Below, one piece after another: positions 14,981 through 22,517 of a stretch of 34,789 nucleotides of DNA. Both the position numbers and the translations under genes were made by a program. Origin of the DNA: Streptomyces capoamus (GTDB lineage: Bacteria; Actinomycetota; Actinomycetes; Streptomycetales; Streptomycetaceae); contig NZ_BNBF01000001.1 in the NCBI RefSeq assembly GCF_014654935.1, positions 192,935 through 227,723 of the forward strand, read 5' to 3'. Within the stretch, counting starts at the first letter, position 1. The number at the start of each line of letters is the position of its first letter. The notes beneath the pieces are model-generated. The model saw nothing but the letters and a program-made list of their open reading frames with translations. It made no database searches and was not told the origin of the DNA.

Positions 14981-17662
14981 ATGCGCCCACCCCGAACTGT
15001 TGAGAAGGCCGCCCCGGCACACCGTCCGCGCGGACGCCGCGCGCACGCCGGACCGCCCGCCGATGAGGGCACCGACCGTCCGCCGGGTACCGCGCCCGGC
15101 ACCGCACGCGCGCGTGGCGGCCGCCGAAGCCTGCGGCCCCGGACCGTGCGCGCCAAGGTGGTCAGCCTCCTGATGGTGCCCGTCGTCTCCCTCCTCGCCC
15201 TCTGGGGATACGCCACCGTCACCACCGCCCAGGACGTCGCCCGGCTGCGGCAGTCCCAGCGGGTCGACGCCGAACTGCGCGCCCCCGTGGCCGCCGCCGT
15301 CACCGCGCTGCAGACCGAGCGCACCGAGGCCGTGCGCTACGCCACGGACCCGCGCGCCGGGAACGGCGGTGACCTCGAAGACCTCGCGGCCCGCTCCGAC
15401 CGGGCCGTCGCCCGGCTCCGGCTCGGCCGGCACAGCACGGTCGCCGACAGCCAGGAACTGCCCGCCGACGTGTCCCGGCGTCTCGACGCCTTCGTCACCG
15501 GCGCGGAGCGCCTGCGCACGCTGCGGACGGCCGTACGGGGTCACAAGGCAGGCTGGGACGAGACATACGCGCGGTACACGAAGGCCATCGGAGCGGCCTT
15601 CGCCGTGGACGGTGCTCTCACCGGCATCCAGCAGGCCGATGTGGCCTCCGACGCGCGCGTACTGCTCGAATTCTCGCGGGCCTCCGAGGCACTGGCCCAG
15701 GAGGACGCCCTGCTGGGCAGCGCGCGGACCACCGGCGCCCTGCGGGGCGAGCGGCTCCGGCTCTTCAGCGCCTCCGTCGCCACCCGCCGCGCGCTCACCG
15801 AAACAGCCGTCGCCGATCTGCCCGCCGCCGAGCGCGCCGCCTGGCGAGACCTGGCGCGCAGCCCCGACCACACCGGGCTGGGCGCCGCCGAGGACAGGCT
15901 GCTCGCGGCCGGACCGGGGTCCAGGCCGGGCGACACGGCCCCGCAGGCCGCCTGGAACACCGCCTACGCGCGCGTGCAGGACGGCATGCGCACCATCGCG
16001 ACGGCCACGGGCCGTGCCGTGGCGGGCCGCGCCGACCCGGTCACCCGCGGTCTGCTCAGCCCGGCGGGCGCCGCCGTGCTGCTCGGGCTCGCCGCCGTCG
16101 CCACCTCGCTCGTCATCTCCGTCCGCATCGGGCGGGCACTCGTGGTGGAGCTCGTGAGCCTGCGCAACGACGCGCTCGAGATCGCCCGCCGCAAACTGCC
16201 GGAAGCGATGCGGAAGCTGCGCGCCGGCGAGGAGATCGATATCCGGGCCGAGGCACCCGCCGGGCCGCCCGCCGAGGACGAGACGGGCCAGGTCGCGGAA
16301 GCCCTGACCACCGTGCACCGCGCCGCGCTCCGGGCCGCCGTGGAGCGTGCCGAACTCGCCAGCGGCATCTCCGGAGTCTTCGTCAACCTGGCCCGGCGCA
16401 GCCAGGTCCTGGTCCATCGCCAGCTCAGCCTCCTGGACAGCATGGAGCGGCGCTCCGACGACCCCGACGAGCTGAGTGACCTGTTCCGCCTGGACCACCT
16501 CACCACCCGGATGCGGCGGCACGCCGAGAGCCTGATCATCCTGTCCGGCGCCGCCCCAGGGCGCGCCTGGCGCATGCCGGTGTCCCTGACCGACGTCGTA
16601 CGCGCCGCCGTCTCCGAGGTCGAGGACTACGCGCGCGTGGAGGTGCGCCAGTTCCCCGAGGCCCACGTCACCGGCGCGGCGGTCGCCGACCTCACCCATC
16701 TGCTCGCCGAACTCGTCGAGAACGCGGCCCAGTTCTCCCCGCCCCACACGCGCGTGCGCGTCACAGGTGAACCGGTCGGCAACGGCTACGTTCTGGAGAT
16801 CGAGGACCGGGGACTCGGCATGGGCGCCGAGACCCTCGCCGAGGCCAACCGGCGCATCGAACAGTCCGAGGCGCTCGACCTCTTCGACAGCGACCGCCTG
16901 GGGCTCTTCGTCGTCAGCAGGCTCGCCTCGCGGCACGACATCAAGGTGCACCTGCGGACCTCCCCGTACGGAGGCACCACCGCCGTGGTGCTGTTGCCGA
17001 CCGGCCTGCTGCACGGCGGCATGAGGGACCGTTGTGCCCAGGAGGAGGGACAGGCCCCGGCCGGCCGGGAACGCCTCTACGCGCGCGTGCCCGACGCGAT
17101 ACCGCCGCAGGAGGCCGTCCCCGGCATACGGCCCGACCGGCCGGCCCTGGCGGCCACCGCACCGGGCGTGCACGGCACCACTCAGCCGTCCGGTCCGCGC
17201 AGCACCACCCAGCCATCCGGTCCGCGCGGCACAGTCCAGCCATCCGGTCCGCACGGCACCGCCCGGCAGCCCGGTCCGCACAGCGCCGGCGCGGTGCCCC
17301 GCTCCCACGGCGCGGGGTCCCCGCCCGGGCCGGACGCCCCGGATCCGCACGGCACCGCGCACGAACCCCCGCCCCCCGGCGTCACCGCCCTGCGCCCGCA
17401 CCGCCGGCCGGAGGACCCCGAGCCCTCCGAGGACCTCCCGCGCCGCGTGCGCCAGGCCAACCTCGTCCCCCAACTGCGTCACCACCGCACCGAAGAGCCG
17501 GCGTCACAGCCCGCCCTTGACGACCGGCGCACCCCTGAGCTCGTGCGGGACCGCATGACGGCGTACCGGGACGGCTGGGTGCGCGGCGGTGGCACGCAGC
17601 CCGGCCGCGGCGCCGCCCCGAAGCCCGTAACGGGCAGTCACAGCGAAGGAGACCCGGCATGA
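14981..17662 (+). CDS. cvnA: Conservon sensor histidine kinase-like protein CvnA
   Basis: 893 residues, ATG at 14981 after GAGGAGG. Order of parts: a basic Pro-rich N-tail (1-55); membrane helix 1 (about 57-78); an extracytoplasmic helical NIT-like sensor (about 80-355); membrane helix 2 (AAVLLGLAAVATSLVISVRIG, about 362-385); a HAMP-like segment; a dimerisation helix region with NLARRSQVLVHRQLSLLDSMERR; and a HATPase domain with the N-box ELVENAAQFSPP, G1 DRGLGM and G2 LGLFVVSRLASRHD. The tail (about 690-893) is disordered, with a nonapeptide repeat. In conservons CvnA works with CvnB, CvnC and the GTPase CvnD in a membrane complex, likened to eukaryotic G-protein systems. The stop overlaps the cvnB start (ATGA). 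Confidence 0.95.
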   Translation: MRPPRTVEKAAPAHRPRGRRAHAGPPADEGTDRPPGTAPGTARARGGRRSLRPRTVRAKVVSLLMVPVVSLLALWGYATVTTAQDVARLRQSQRVDAELRAPVAAAVTALQTERTEAVRYATDPRAGNGGDLEDLAARSDRAVARLRLGRHSTVADSQELPADVSRRLDAFVTGAERLRTLRTAVRGHKAGWDETYARYTKAIGAAFAVDGALTGIQQADVASDARVLLEFSRASEALAQEDALLGSARTTGALRGERLRLFSASVATRRALTETAVADLPAAERAAWRDLARSPDHTGLGAAEDRLLAAGPGSRPGDTAPQAAWNTAYARVQDGMRTIATATGRAVAGRADPVTRGLLSPAGAAVLLGLAAVATSLVISVRIGRALVVELVSLRNDALEIARRKLPEAMRKLRAGEEIDIRAEAPAGPPAEDETGQVAEALTTVHRAALRAAVERAELASGISGVFVNLARRSQVLVHRQLSLLDSMERRSDDPDELSDLFRLDHLTTRMRRHAESLIILSGAAPGRAWRMPVSLTDVVRAAVSEVEDYARVEVRQFPEAHVTGAAVADLTHLLAELVENAAQFSPPHTRVRVTGEPVGNGYVLEIEDRGLGMGAETLAEANRRIEQSEALDLFDSDRLGLFVVSRLASRHDIKVHLRTSPYGGTTAVVLLPTGLLHGGMRDRCAQEEGQAPAGRERLYARVPDAIPPQEAVPGIRPDRPALAATAPGVHGTTQPSGPRSTTQPSGPRGTVQPSGPHGTARQPGPHSAGAVPRSHGAGSPPGPDAPDPHGTAHEPPPPGVTALRPHRRPEDPEPSEDLPRRVRQANLVPQLRHHRTEEPASQPALDDRRTPELVRDRMTAYRDGWVRGGGTQPGRGAAPKPVTGSHSEGDPA
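17171..17278 (+). repeat. Four 27-bp tandem repeats in cvnA
   Basis: Units at 17171, 17198, 17225 and 17252 share the core CAGCCATCCGGTCCG. They encode nonapeptides such as RSTTQPSGP in the disordered tail (residues 731-766). The fourth unit is the most diverged. Confidence 0.85.
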
Positions 17663-18090
17663 TCCAGGACCCGAACCCCGGCCGGCGGTCCGGCGAACTC
17701 GACTGGCTGCTCGACGATCTGGTGACGCGCGTCCGCGAGGTGCGGCACGCCGTCGTGCTGTCCAACGACGGCCTCGCGGTCGGCGCCTCCAGCGACCTCG
17801 CCCGGGAGGACGCCGAACACCTCGCCGCCGTCGCGTCCGGCTTCAACAGCCTCGCCAAGGGCGCGGGACGGCACTTCGGGGCGGGCGGGGTGCGCCAGAC
17901 CATGGTCGAGATGGACGACGCGTTCCTCTTCGTGGCCGCCGCCGGCGACGGCTCCTGCCTCGCCCTGCTCACCGCGGTCACGGCCGACATCGGGCTGGTC
18001 GCCTACGAGATGGCCCGCCTGGTCAAACGCGTCGGCGAACATCTCTACACACCGCCGCGCCTCGCGGCGCAGCCACCCGCCGCCGGATGA
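17659..18090 (+). CDS. cvnB: Conservon roadblock/LC7 protein CvnB
   Basis: 143 residues, overlapping the cvnA stop by four bases, with AAGGAG upstream. A single roadblock/LC7 domain: DWLLDDLVTRVREVRHAVVLSNDGL, EDAEHLAAVASGFNSLAKG, RHFGAGGVRQTMVEMDDAFLFVAAAGDGSCLALL, ADIGLVAYEMARLVKRVGEHL. Roadblock proteins dimerise and regulate small GTPases, here presumably CvnD. It is closely matched by the gene at 19898-20311. Confidence 0.96.
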   Translation: MIQDPNPGRRSGELDWLLDDLVTRVREVRHAVVLSNDGLAVGASSDLAREDAEHLAAVASGFNSLAKGAGRHFGAGGVRQTMVEMDDAFLFVAAAGDGSCLALLTAVTADIGLVAYEMARLVKRVGEHLYTPPRLAAQPPAAG

Positions 18091-18521
18091 GCCGGAAGGC
18101 CGCACCGATGACCGACAATCCGACCGAGGGTCCCCGCGAGCCGGGCAGCCAGTGGTACGACGGCGAGGCCGGGCCCCTGGTCCGCCCCTACGCCATGACG
18201 GGCGGCCGGACCCAGCCCGGGCCCACCGGCGTGCGCTTCGACCTGATCGCGCTCGTCAGCCTCGACCCCGCCGCTCCCGCGCTCGACGACGACTCCGCGC
18301 TGGGCCCCGAACACCGGACCCTGATCGACCTGTGCCGCCCGGAGACGCAGTCCGTCGCTGAACTCGCGGCGGACGCGGACCTCCCGGTCGGCGTGATCAG
18401 GGTGCTCCTCGGGGATCTCCTGGAACGGGGCTGCGTGACGATCAGCCGTCCGGTGCCGCCGGCGCAGCTGCCCGACGAACGGATCCTGCGCGAGGTCATC
18501 GCGGGACTGCGAGCGCTGTAG
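18087..18521 (+). CDS. cvnC: Conservon DUF742 protein CvnC
   Basis: 144 residues from ATG 18087, which overlaps the cvnB stop (ATGA); a second ATG at 18108 is possible. It has the typical DUF742 layout: SQWYDGEAGPLVRPYAMTGGRT near the N-terminus, FDLIALVS, then a winged-helix-like part QSVAELAADADLPVGVIRVLLGDLLERGCVTI and the C-terminal LPDERILREVIAGLRAL. In conservons this protein joins the membrane complex with CvnA, B and D. Unlike the usual tight CvnC-CvnD junction, 243 bases separate it from cvnD here. Confidence 0.95.
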   Translation: MSRKAAPMTDNPTEGPREPGSQWYDGEAGPLVRPYAMTGGRTQPGPTGVRFDLIALVSLDPAAPALDDDSALGPEHRTLIDLCRPETQSVAELAADADLPVGVIRVLLGDLLERGCVTISRPVPPAQLPDERILREVIAGLRAL

Positions 18522-18764
18522 ATGCACGCTGTAGTTGCACGTTCGGACACCGTCGTACGCCTCACCGCGTCCGTTTCTGTACGCCGGGCCGTGTCCCGGT
18601 CCGTCCGAAGCGGGCATGTCGTGTCACCGATCGGGCGCGAACCGGTCACATCAGGTGCACTTCGCTCCTATCACCCTGACGCGTCCTGCCGTTGTCATCA
18701 TGCTGCCTGCACCACCGGAGCACGCGGACGCCGGCCGCGGCCGGCCCTCCCGAGAGAAGTGATC
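18522..18764 (+). other. Unusual spacer between cvnC and cvnD
   Basis: The cvnD frame stays open back to 18522, but its upstream translation has no CvnD-like sequence and there is a ribosome site (GAGAGAAG) only before 18765. The spacer has a moderately AT-richer part (about 18650-18710) containing CTCCTATCACCC, where a separate cvnD promoter could lie. No RNA gene was recognised. Confidence 0.5.
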
Positions 18765-19367
18765 ATGGTCTCCGAGCACTCCGACGCCGTCGGCGACACC
18801 TCCGCCCTGGCGCTGAAGATACTGGTCGCCGGTGGCTTCGGCGTCGGCAAGACGACCCTGGTGGGGGCCGTCAGCGAGATCCGGCCGCTGCGCACCGAGG
18901 AACTCCTGAGCGAAGCCGGGCAACTGGTGGACGACACCGACGGCGTGGACCAGAAGGTCACCACCACCGTGGCCATGGACTTCGGCCGCATCACGATCCG
19001 CTCCGGCCTGTCGCTCTACCTCTTCGGCACGCCCGGGCAGGACCGCTTCTGGTTCCTGTGGGACGAACTGTCCCAGGGCGCCCTCGGTGCCGTGGTCCTG
19101 GCGGACACCAGGCGGCTGGAGGACTGCTTCCCCGCCGTCGACTACTTCGAGCACCGGCGGATCCCGTTCGTCGTGGCCGTCAACTGCTTCGCCGGTGCCC
19201 GCGGTTACGGCGCCCCCGACGTCTCCCGGGCGCTCGACCTCGACCACGGCACACCGGTGGTGCTGTGCGACGCGCGCGACCGTGACTCCGGCAAGGAGGT
19301 GCTGATCAGCCTGGTCGAGTACGCCGGGCGGATGCACACCGCCCGGCTGCTGGACTCGGTCGGGTGA
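18765..19367 (+). CDS. cvnD: Conservon small GTPase CvnD
   Basis: 200 residues, ATG at 18765 (GTG at 18759 is an alternative). It is a Ras-like GTPase of the actinobacterial ATP/GTP-binding family: P-loop GGFGVGKTTL, conserved VDQKVTTTVAMDFGRITI (switch I region), G3 LFGTPGQDRFWFLWDEL, and an atypical G4 VAVNCFAGA in place of NKxD, as known in CvnD proteins. It is the output GTPase of the conservon, probably held at the membrane by CvnA. It ends nine bases from the convergent PPOX gene stop. Confidence 0.96.
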   Translation: MVSEHSDAVGDTSALALKILVAGGFGVGKTTLVGAVSEIRPLRTEELLSEAGQLVDDTDGVDQKVTTTVAMDFGRITIRSGLSLYLFGTPGQDRFWFLWDELSQGALGAVVLADTRRLEDCFPAVDYFEHRRIPFVVAVNCFAGARGYGAPDVSRALDLDHGTPVVLCDARDRDSGKEVLISLVEYAGRMHTARLLDSVG

Positions 19368-19376
19368 GTCCGGGGC

Positions 19377-19805
19377 TCAGGCCGCCAGATCCCGCACCGC
19401 CACGACGTTCTCGATGCGGACGCGGACGACGAGTTCACCGGGCACGCCGTTGCGGGCGCCGTACTCCTCGGCGCGGTCCTCGCCCATGTACCGGGCGGCG
19501 ATCCGGGTGGCCCAGTGACGCACCTCGGCCAAGTCCTCCGACAACCGGGCGCGCCCGTTCAGCACCACGAAGTGGAACGGCGGACGGTCGTCGTCCACGC
19601 ACAGGGCGACCCGGCCGTCACGGGCCAGATTCCGCCCCTTCACCGTGTCCTTGCCGGTGTTGAACACCAACTCGTCCCCGTCCAGGAGGAACCAGATCGG
19701 AGCCACGTGCGGGCTCCCGTCGGCACGGACGGTGGACAGCTTGCCGGTGCGGGTGCCGTCCGAGACGAACGCCCGCCACTCCTCATCGGTCATCTTCTCT
19801 GCCAT
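19377..19805 (-). CDS. PPOX-class F420-dependent oxidoreductase
   Basis: 142 residues, ATG at 19805 (an ATG at 19793, MTDEEW, is also possible). It has the split beta-barrel flavin/F420-binding fold: GTRTGKLSTVRADGSPHVAPIWFLLDGDELVFNT, then TVKGRNLARDGRVALCVDDDRPPFHFVVLNGRARL, the pattern of the actinobacterial pyridoxamine 5'-phosphate oxidase-like F420 reductases. The C-terminus (RYMGEDRAEEYGARNGVPGELVVRVRIENVVAVRDLAA) is also typical. It would reduce a small molecule with F420H2; the substrate is unknown. It sits convergent to cvnD and divergent from the second roadblock gene. Confidence 0.93.
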   Translation of the reverse strand: MAEKMTDEEWRAFVSDGTRTGKLSTVRADGSPHVAPIWFLLDGDELVFNTGKDTVKGRNLARDGRVALCVDDDRPPFHFVVLNGRARLSEDLAEVRHWATRIAARYMGEDRAEEYGARNGVPGELVVRVRIENVVAVRDLAA

Positions 19806-19897
19806 GGGCCCATCCTGCTTGCTCGCGCGCCGGTCGTGGGGAAGGCTGGCGGGGGAGTTCCTCCAGGCAGGGGGAGACGTCACACGGGGAGACGGAC

Positions 19898-20311
19898 ATG
19901 GCGCAGAACCAGGGTCTCGACTGGCTCCTGGACGATCTGACCGAGCGGGTCGACCATGTACGCCACGCACTGGTGTTGTCGAACGACGGACTGGTCACCG
20001 CAGCGAGCACGGGCTTGCGTCGCGAGGACGCCGAGCACCTGGCCGCCGTGGCCTCCGGGCTGCACAGCCTGGCCAAGGGCTCGGGGCGCCACTTCGGCGC
20101 GGGCAGAGTGCGCCAGACGATGATCGAGTACGACGACGCCGTGCTGTTCGTGACCGCGGCCGGCACCGGCAGCTGTCTGTGCGTGCTCAGCGGTGCGGAG
20201 GCCGACATCGGGCAGATCGCCTACGAGATGACCCTGCTCGTCAACCGGGTCGGCGAACACCTCGGCGTCGACATCAGGCAACCTGAGCGGATACGCCCTT
20301 CGGAGGACTGA
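19898..20311 (+). CDS. Orphan roadblock/LC7 protein, CvnB paralogue
   Basis: 137 residues, ATG at 19898 with GGGGAG upstream. It aligns end to end with CvnB at 17659: DWLLDDL..RV..VRHA.VLSNDGL, REDAEHLAAVASG..SLAKG.GRHFGAG.VRQTM.E.DDA.LFV.AAG.GSCL, ADIG..AYEM..LV.RVGEHL. That is well over half identical by eye. No DUF742 or GTPase gene follows; the next gene is a DUF6397 protein. It may be a leftover of conservon duplication or an alternative subunit for the adjacent complex. Confidence 0.95.
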   Translation: MAQNQGLDWLLDDLTERVDHVRHALVLSNDGLVTAASTGLRREDAEHLAAVASGLHSLAKGSGRHFGAGRVRQTMIEYDDAVLFVTAAGTGSCLCVLSGAEADIGQIAYEMTLLVNRVGEHLGVDIRQPERIRPSED

Positions 20312-20437
20312 CCTACGCTTTCGGCTGCTCCGGTGGAGTTGTCCACAGGGCTGCCACCAAGTGCGACGGTCCAGCTACGGTGAGTGCACGGCGAACGCAC
20401 CGGGCGTGAGCCACGGACTCCACGGGGGAGTACGACC

Positions 20438-21577
20438 ATGTCGGCACGCACCTTCGGCCCACCCCGCCGCCCCAGCACGTGCACGCCGAGTCGCGCGGCT
20501 CGGGAACTGGGGCTCAAGCGAACCGAATTCGACCTCGCCGTGCACCTCGGCCACATCCGGACCGTACCGGACGAGGGCGGGGGAGGAGGCAGGCGTGTGG
20601 AGCGCGCGGAGATCGACCGCCTCCGCGCCGAAGGGGACTTCCCCGAGTCCCTCCGCCGGCGCGTGCAGGTGGTGGGTACGGCGGAGGGTGCCGCCCTCCT
20701 GGACATCCCGGTCGGCCGGTTCGGCCGGCTCGCCCGCCTGGGACTCCTCGCACCCGTCATGTTCTACCTCAATCGCTACCGAACCGTGGTCTGGCTCTAT
20801 CTGGCGGAAGAGGTACGCCAGTTCGCGGCCGACCCGCAGAACGCGCACCTGCTGACGGGGCGTACACCACAGACGCTGCGCGGCCGGCTGGCCGCCGGGG
20901 TGGATCTGCGGGCGCGCAACTGGCGCGGACGGCGCCTCGGGCACCTGTTGCGACAGGCCGAGGACCCGTGGGCCCGCGCCGGGGCCGTGGCCGCCCTGCT
21001 GGCGCCCGTCGAGGTCGCCGGTGTCGTCCAGGACCCGTACGAGCGCGCCTGCCTGAACCGGTTCCGGCCCGTTCCGCCGGGCCACGGCGCGCCCGGGTCA
21101 CCCTCCGCGCACCTCGTCGAGCGGATCACGACGGCGCAGGACGCGGACGAGATCGGCTGGCTGCGCAGCGAACTGGCGCGCTCGGTCGCCGAGGCCCGCG
21201 ACGCCTCGCCGGCCCCCCGTCCGGCCGTCCGCCGCGCACCGCGGGCGCCCCGTTCCGTCGCGCGGCCGATTCCGCCGATGGCGCCCACGGTCACCGGACG
21301 GTTGGAGCAGTGGACGGTCGTCCGGTCCACGGCGGACACGGCGAAGCACCCGGTACCGGCGCCGCTGCCCGCGGAGCAGTCTGCGCCGAACGTCCAGCCG
21401 CCCGCGTGGACTTCCCGGTCGTGCGTGCGGCCCCCGCGGTCCGCGGGCCGGCCGGCGGCGCGGCACGTCGCCCGGGACAACGGGCCGGCGGGGGCGGCCC
21501 CGCCGGGGGCGCCCCGGGGCCTGCGGGCCTGGTTGCGGCGGAGAAACCCCCGTCCCGTACCGCCGGAACGGGTCTGA
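20438..21577 (+). CDS. DUF6397-type protein with predicted DNA-binding N-terminus
   Basis: 379 residues from ATG 20438 (GGGGGAG eight bases upstream). I recall this family as DUF6397, limited to Streptomyces relatives. The N-terminal third looks like two excisionase-type winged helices: SRAARELGLKRTEFDLAVHLGHIRTV with RRVERAEIDRLRAEG, and VVGTAEGAALLDIPVGRFGRLARLGLLAPVMFYLNRYRTVVWLYLAEEVRQF. The segment LRARNWRGRRLGHLLRQAEDPWARAGAVAALL follows. From about residue 245 the tail is disordered, rich in Pro, Arg and Ala. DNA binding is inferred from the helix pattern only. Confidence 0.85.
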   Translation: MSARTFGPPRRPSTCTPSRAARELGLKRTEFDLAVHLGHIRTVPDEGGGGGRRVERAEIDRLRAEGDFPESLRRRVQVVGTAEGAALLDIPVGRFGRLARLGLLAPVMFYLNRYRTVVWLYLAEEVRQFAADPQNAHLLTGRTPQTLRGRLAAGVDLRARNWRGRRLGHLLRQAEDPWARAGAVAALLAPVEVAGVVQDPYERACLNRFRPVPPGHGAPGSPSAHLVERITTAQDADEIGWLRSELARSVAEARDASPAPRPAVRRAPRAPRSVARPIPPMAPTVTGRLEQWTVVRSTADTAKHPVPAPLPAEQSAPNVQPPAWTSRSCVRPPRSAGRPAARHVARDNGPAGAAPPGAPRGLRAWLRRRNPRPVPPERV

Positions 21578-21587
21578 ACACCCCACC

Positions 21588-21604
21588 GCGGCAATCCGTG
21601 CCGC
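21588..21604. terminator. Bidirectional terminator hairpin
   Basis: GCGGCA-ATCCG-TGCCGC is a perfect 6-bp stem with a 5-base loop. It lies between the convergent DUF6397 gene and tesB. Confidence 0.5.
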
Positions 21605-21610
21605 CGGCTG

Positions 21611-22477
21611 CTACAGGGCCCTGAACAGGCCCTCCTGCACCACTGAGACGAGCAGTCGCCCCTGCAGGTCGTAGATGCGTCCGCGGGCCAGCCCGCGACC
21701 GCCGGTCGCGATCGGCGACTCCTGGTCGTACAGGAACCACTCGTCCGCGCGGAACGGCCGGTGGAACCACATGGCGTGGTCCAGCGAGGCCATGTCGAAG
21801 TTCCGTGGCCCCCAGAGGGGCTCCACCGGGATGCGCACCGCGTCCAGCAGGGTCATGTCGCTGGCGTAGGTCAGTGCGCAGGTGTGGACGAGCGGGTCGT
21901 CACCGAGCGGTCCGACCGCGCGCATCCACACGGCGCTGCGCGGATCGGCGCCCTCGATCTCCTCGGCGTTCCAGCGCAGCCGGTCGGCGTACCGGATGTC
22001 GAACGGCTGGCGGCGCGCCATCCGCTCCAACCGCTCCGGCAGCGCCCCCAGATGCTTGCGGATCTCCTCGGTGACCGTCGGCAGCGCCTCGGGGTCCGGC
22101 ACCTCGCGGGCCGGCGGCAGCTGGTGCTCGAACGGTCCTTCCTCAGGTTGGTGAAAGGAGGCGGTCAGATTGAAGATCGTGCGGCCCTGCTGCACGGCCG
22201 TGACCCGGCGTGTGGTGAAGGAGCGCCCGTCGCGGACCCGCTCCACCTGGTACACGATCGGCACGCCCGGCCGGCCGGGGCGCAGGAAGTACGCGTGCAG
22301 CGAGTGCACCGGGCGGTCGCCGTCCGTGGTGCGGCCGGCGGCGACCAGCGCCTGGCCCGCCACCTGGCCGCCGAACACCCGTTGCAGCGACTCCTGCGGA
22401 CTGCGGCCGCGGAAGATGTTGACCTCGATCTGCTCCAGGTCGAGCAGGTCGACCAGTCGCTCGGCCGGATTCGTCAT
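21611..22477 (-). CDS. tesB: Acyl-CoA thioesterase II
   Basis: 288 residues, full length, ATG at 22477. It hydrolyses acyl-CoA to free fatty acid and CoA in the cytosol. It is a double-hotdog fold: the first hotdog holds NIFRGRSPQESLQRVFGGQVAGQAL and HSLHAYFLRPG, followed by DGRSFTTRRVTAVQQGRTIFNLTASF. The second holds TYASDMTLLDAV (Asp of the catalytic triad), MASLDHAMWFHRPFRADEWFLYDQES and the C-terminal GRLLVSVVQEGLFR (catalytic Gln). The order and spacing match E. coli TesB. It lies 40 bases downstream of the helicase on the same strand and may be cotranscribed. Confidence 0.96.
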   Translation of the reverse strand: MTNPAERLVDLLDLEQIEVNIFRGRSPQESLQRVFGGQVAGQALVAAGRTTDGDRPVHSLHAYFLRPGRPGVPIVYQVERVRDGRSFTTRRVTAVQQGRTIFNLTASFHQPEEGPFEHQLPPAREVPDPEALPTVTEEIRKHLGALPERLERMARRQPFDIRYADRLRWNAEEIEGADPRSAVWMRAVGPLGDDPLVHTCALTYASDMTLLDAVRIPVEPLWGPRNFDMASLDHAMWFHRPFRADEWFLYDQESPIATGGRGLARGRIYDLQGRLLVSVVQEGLFRAL

Positions 22478-22517
22478 CGGTGGGATTCTCCTTGGCTTGC
22501 CTCGGACCGGGAGCTGC

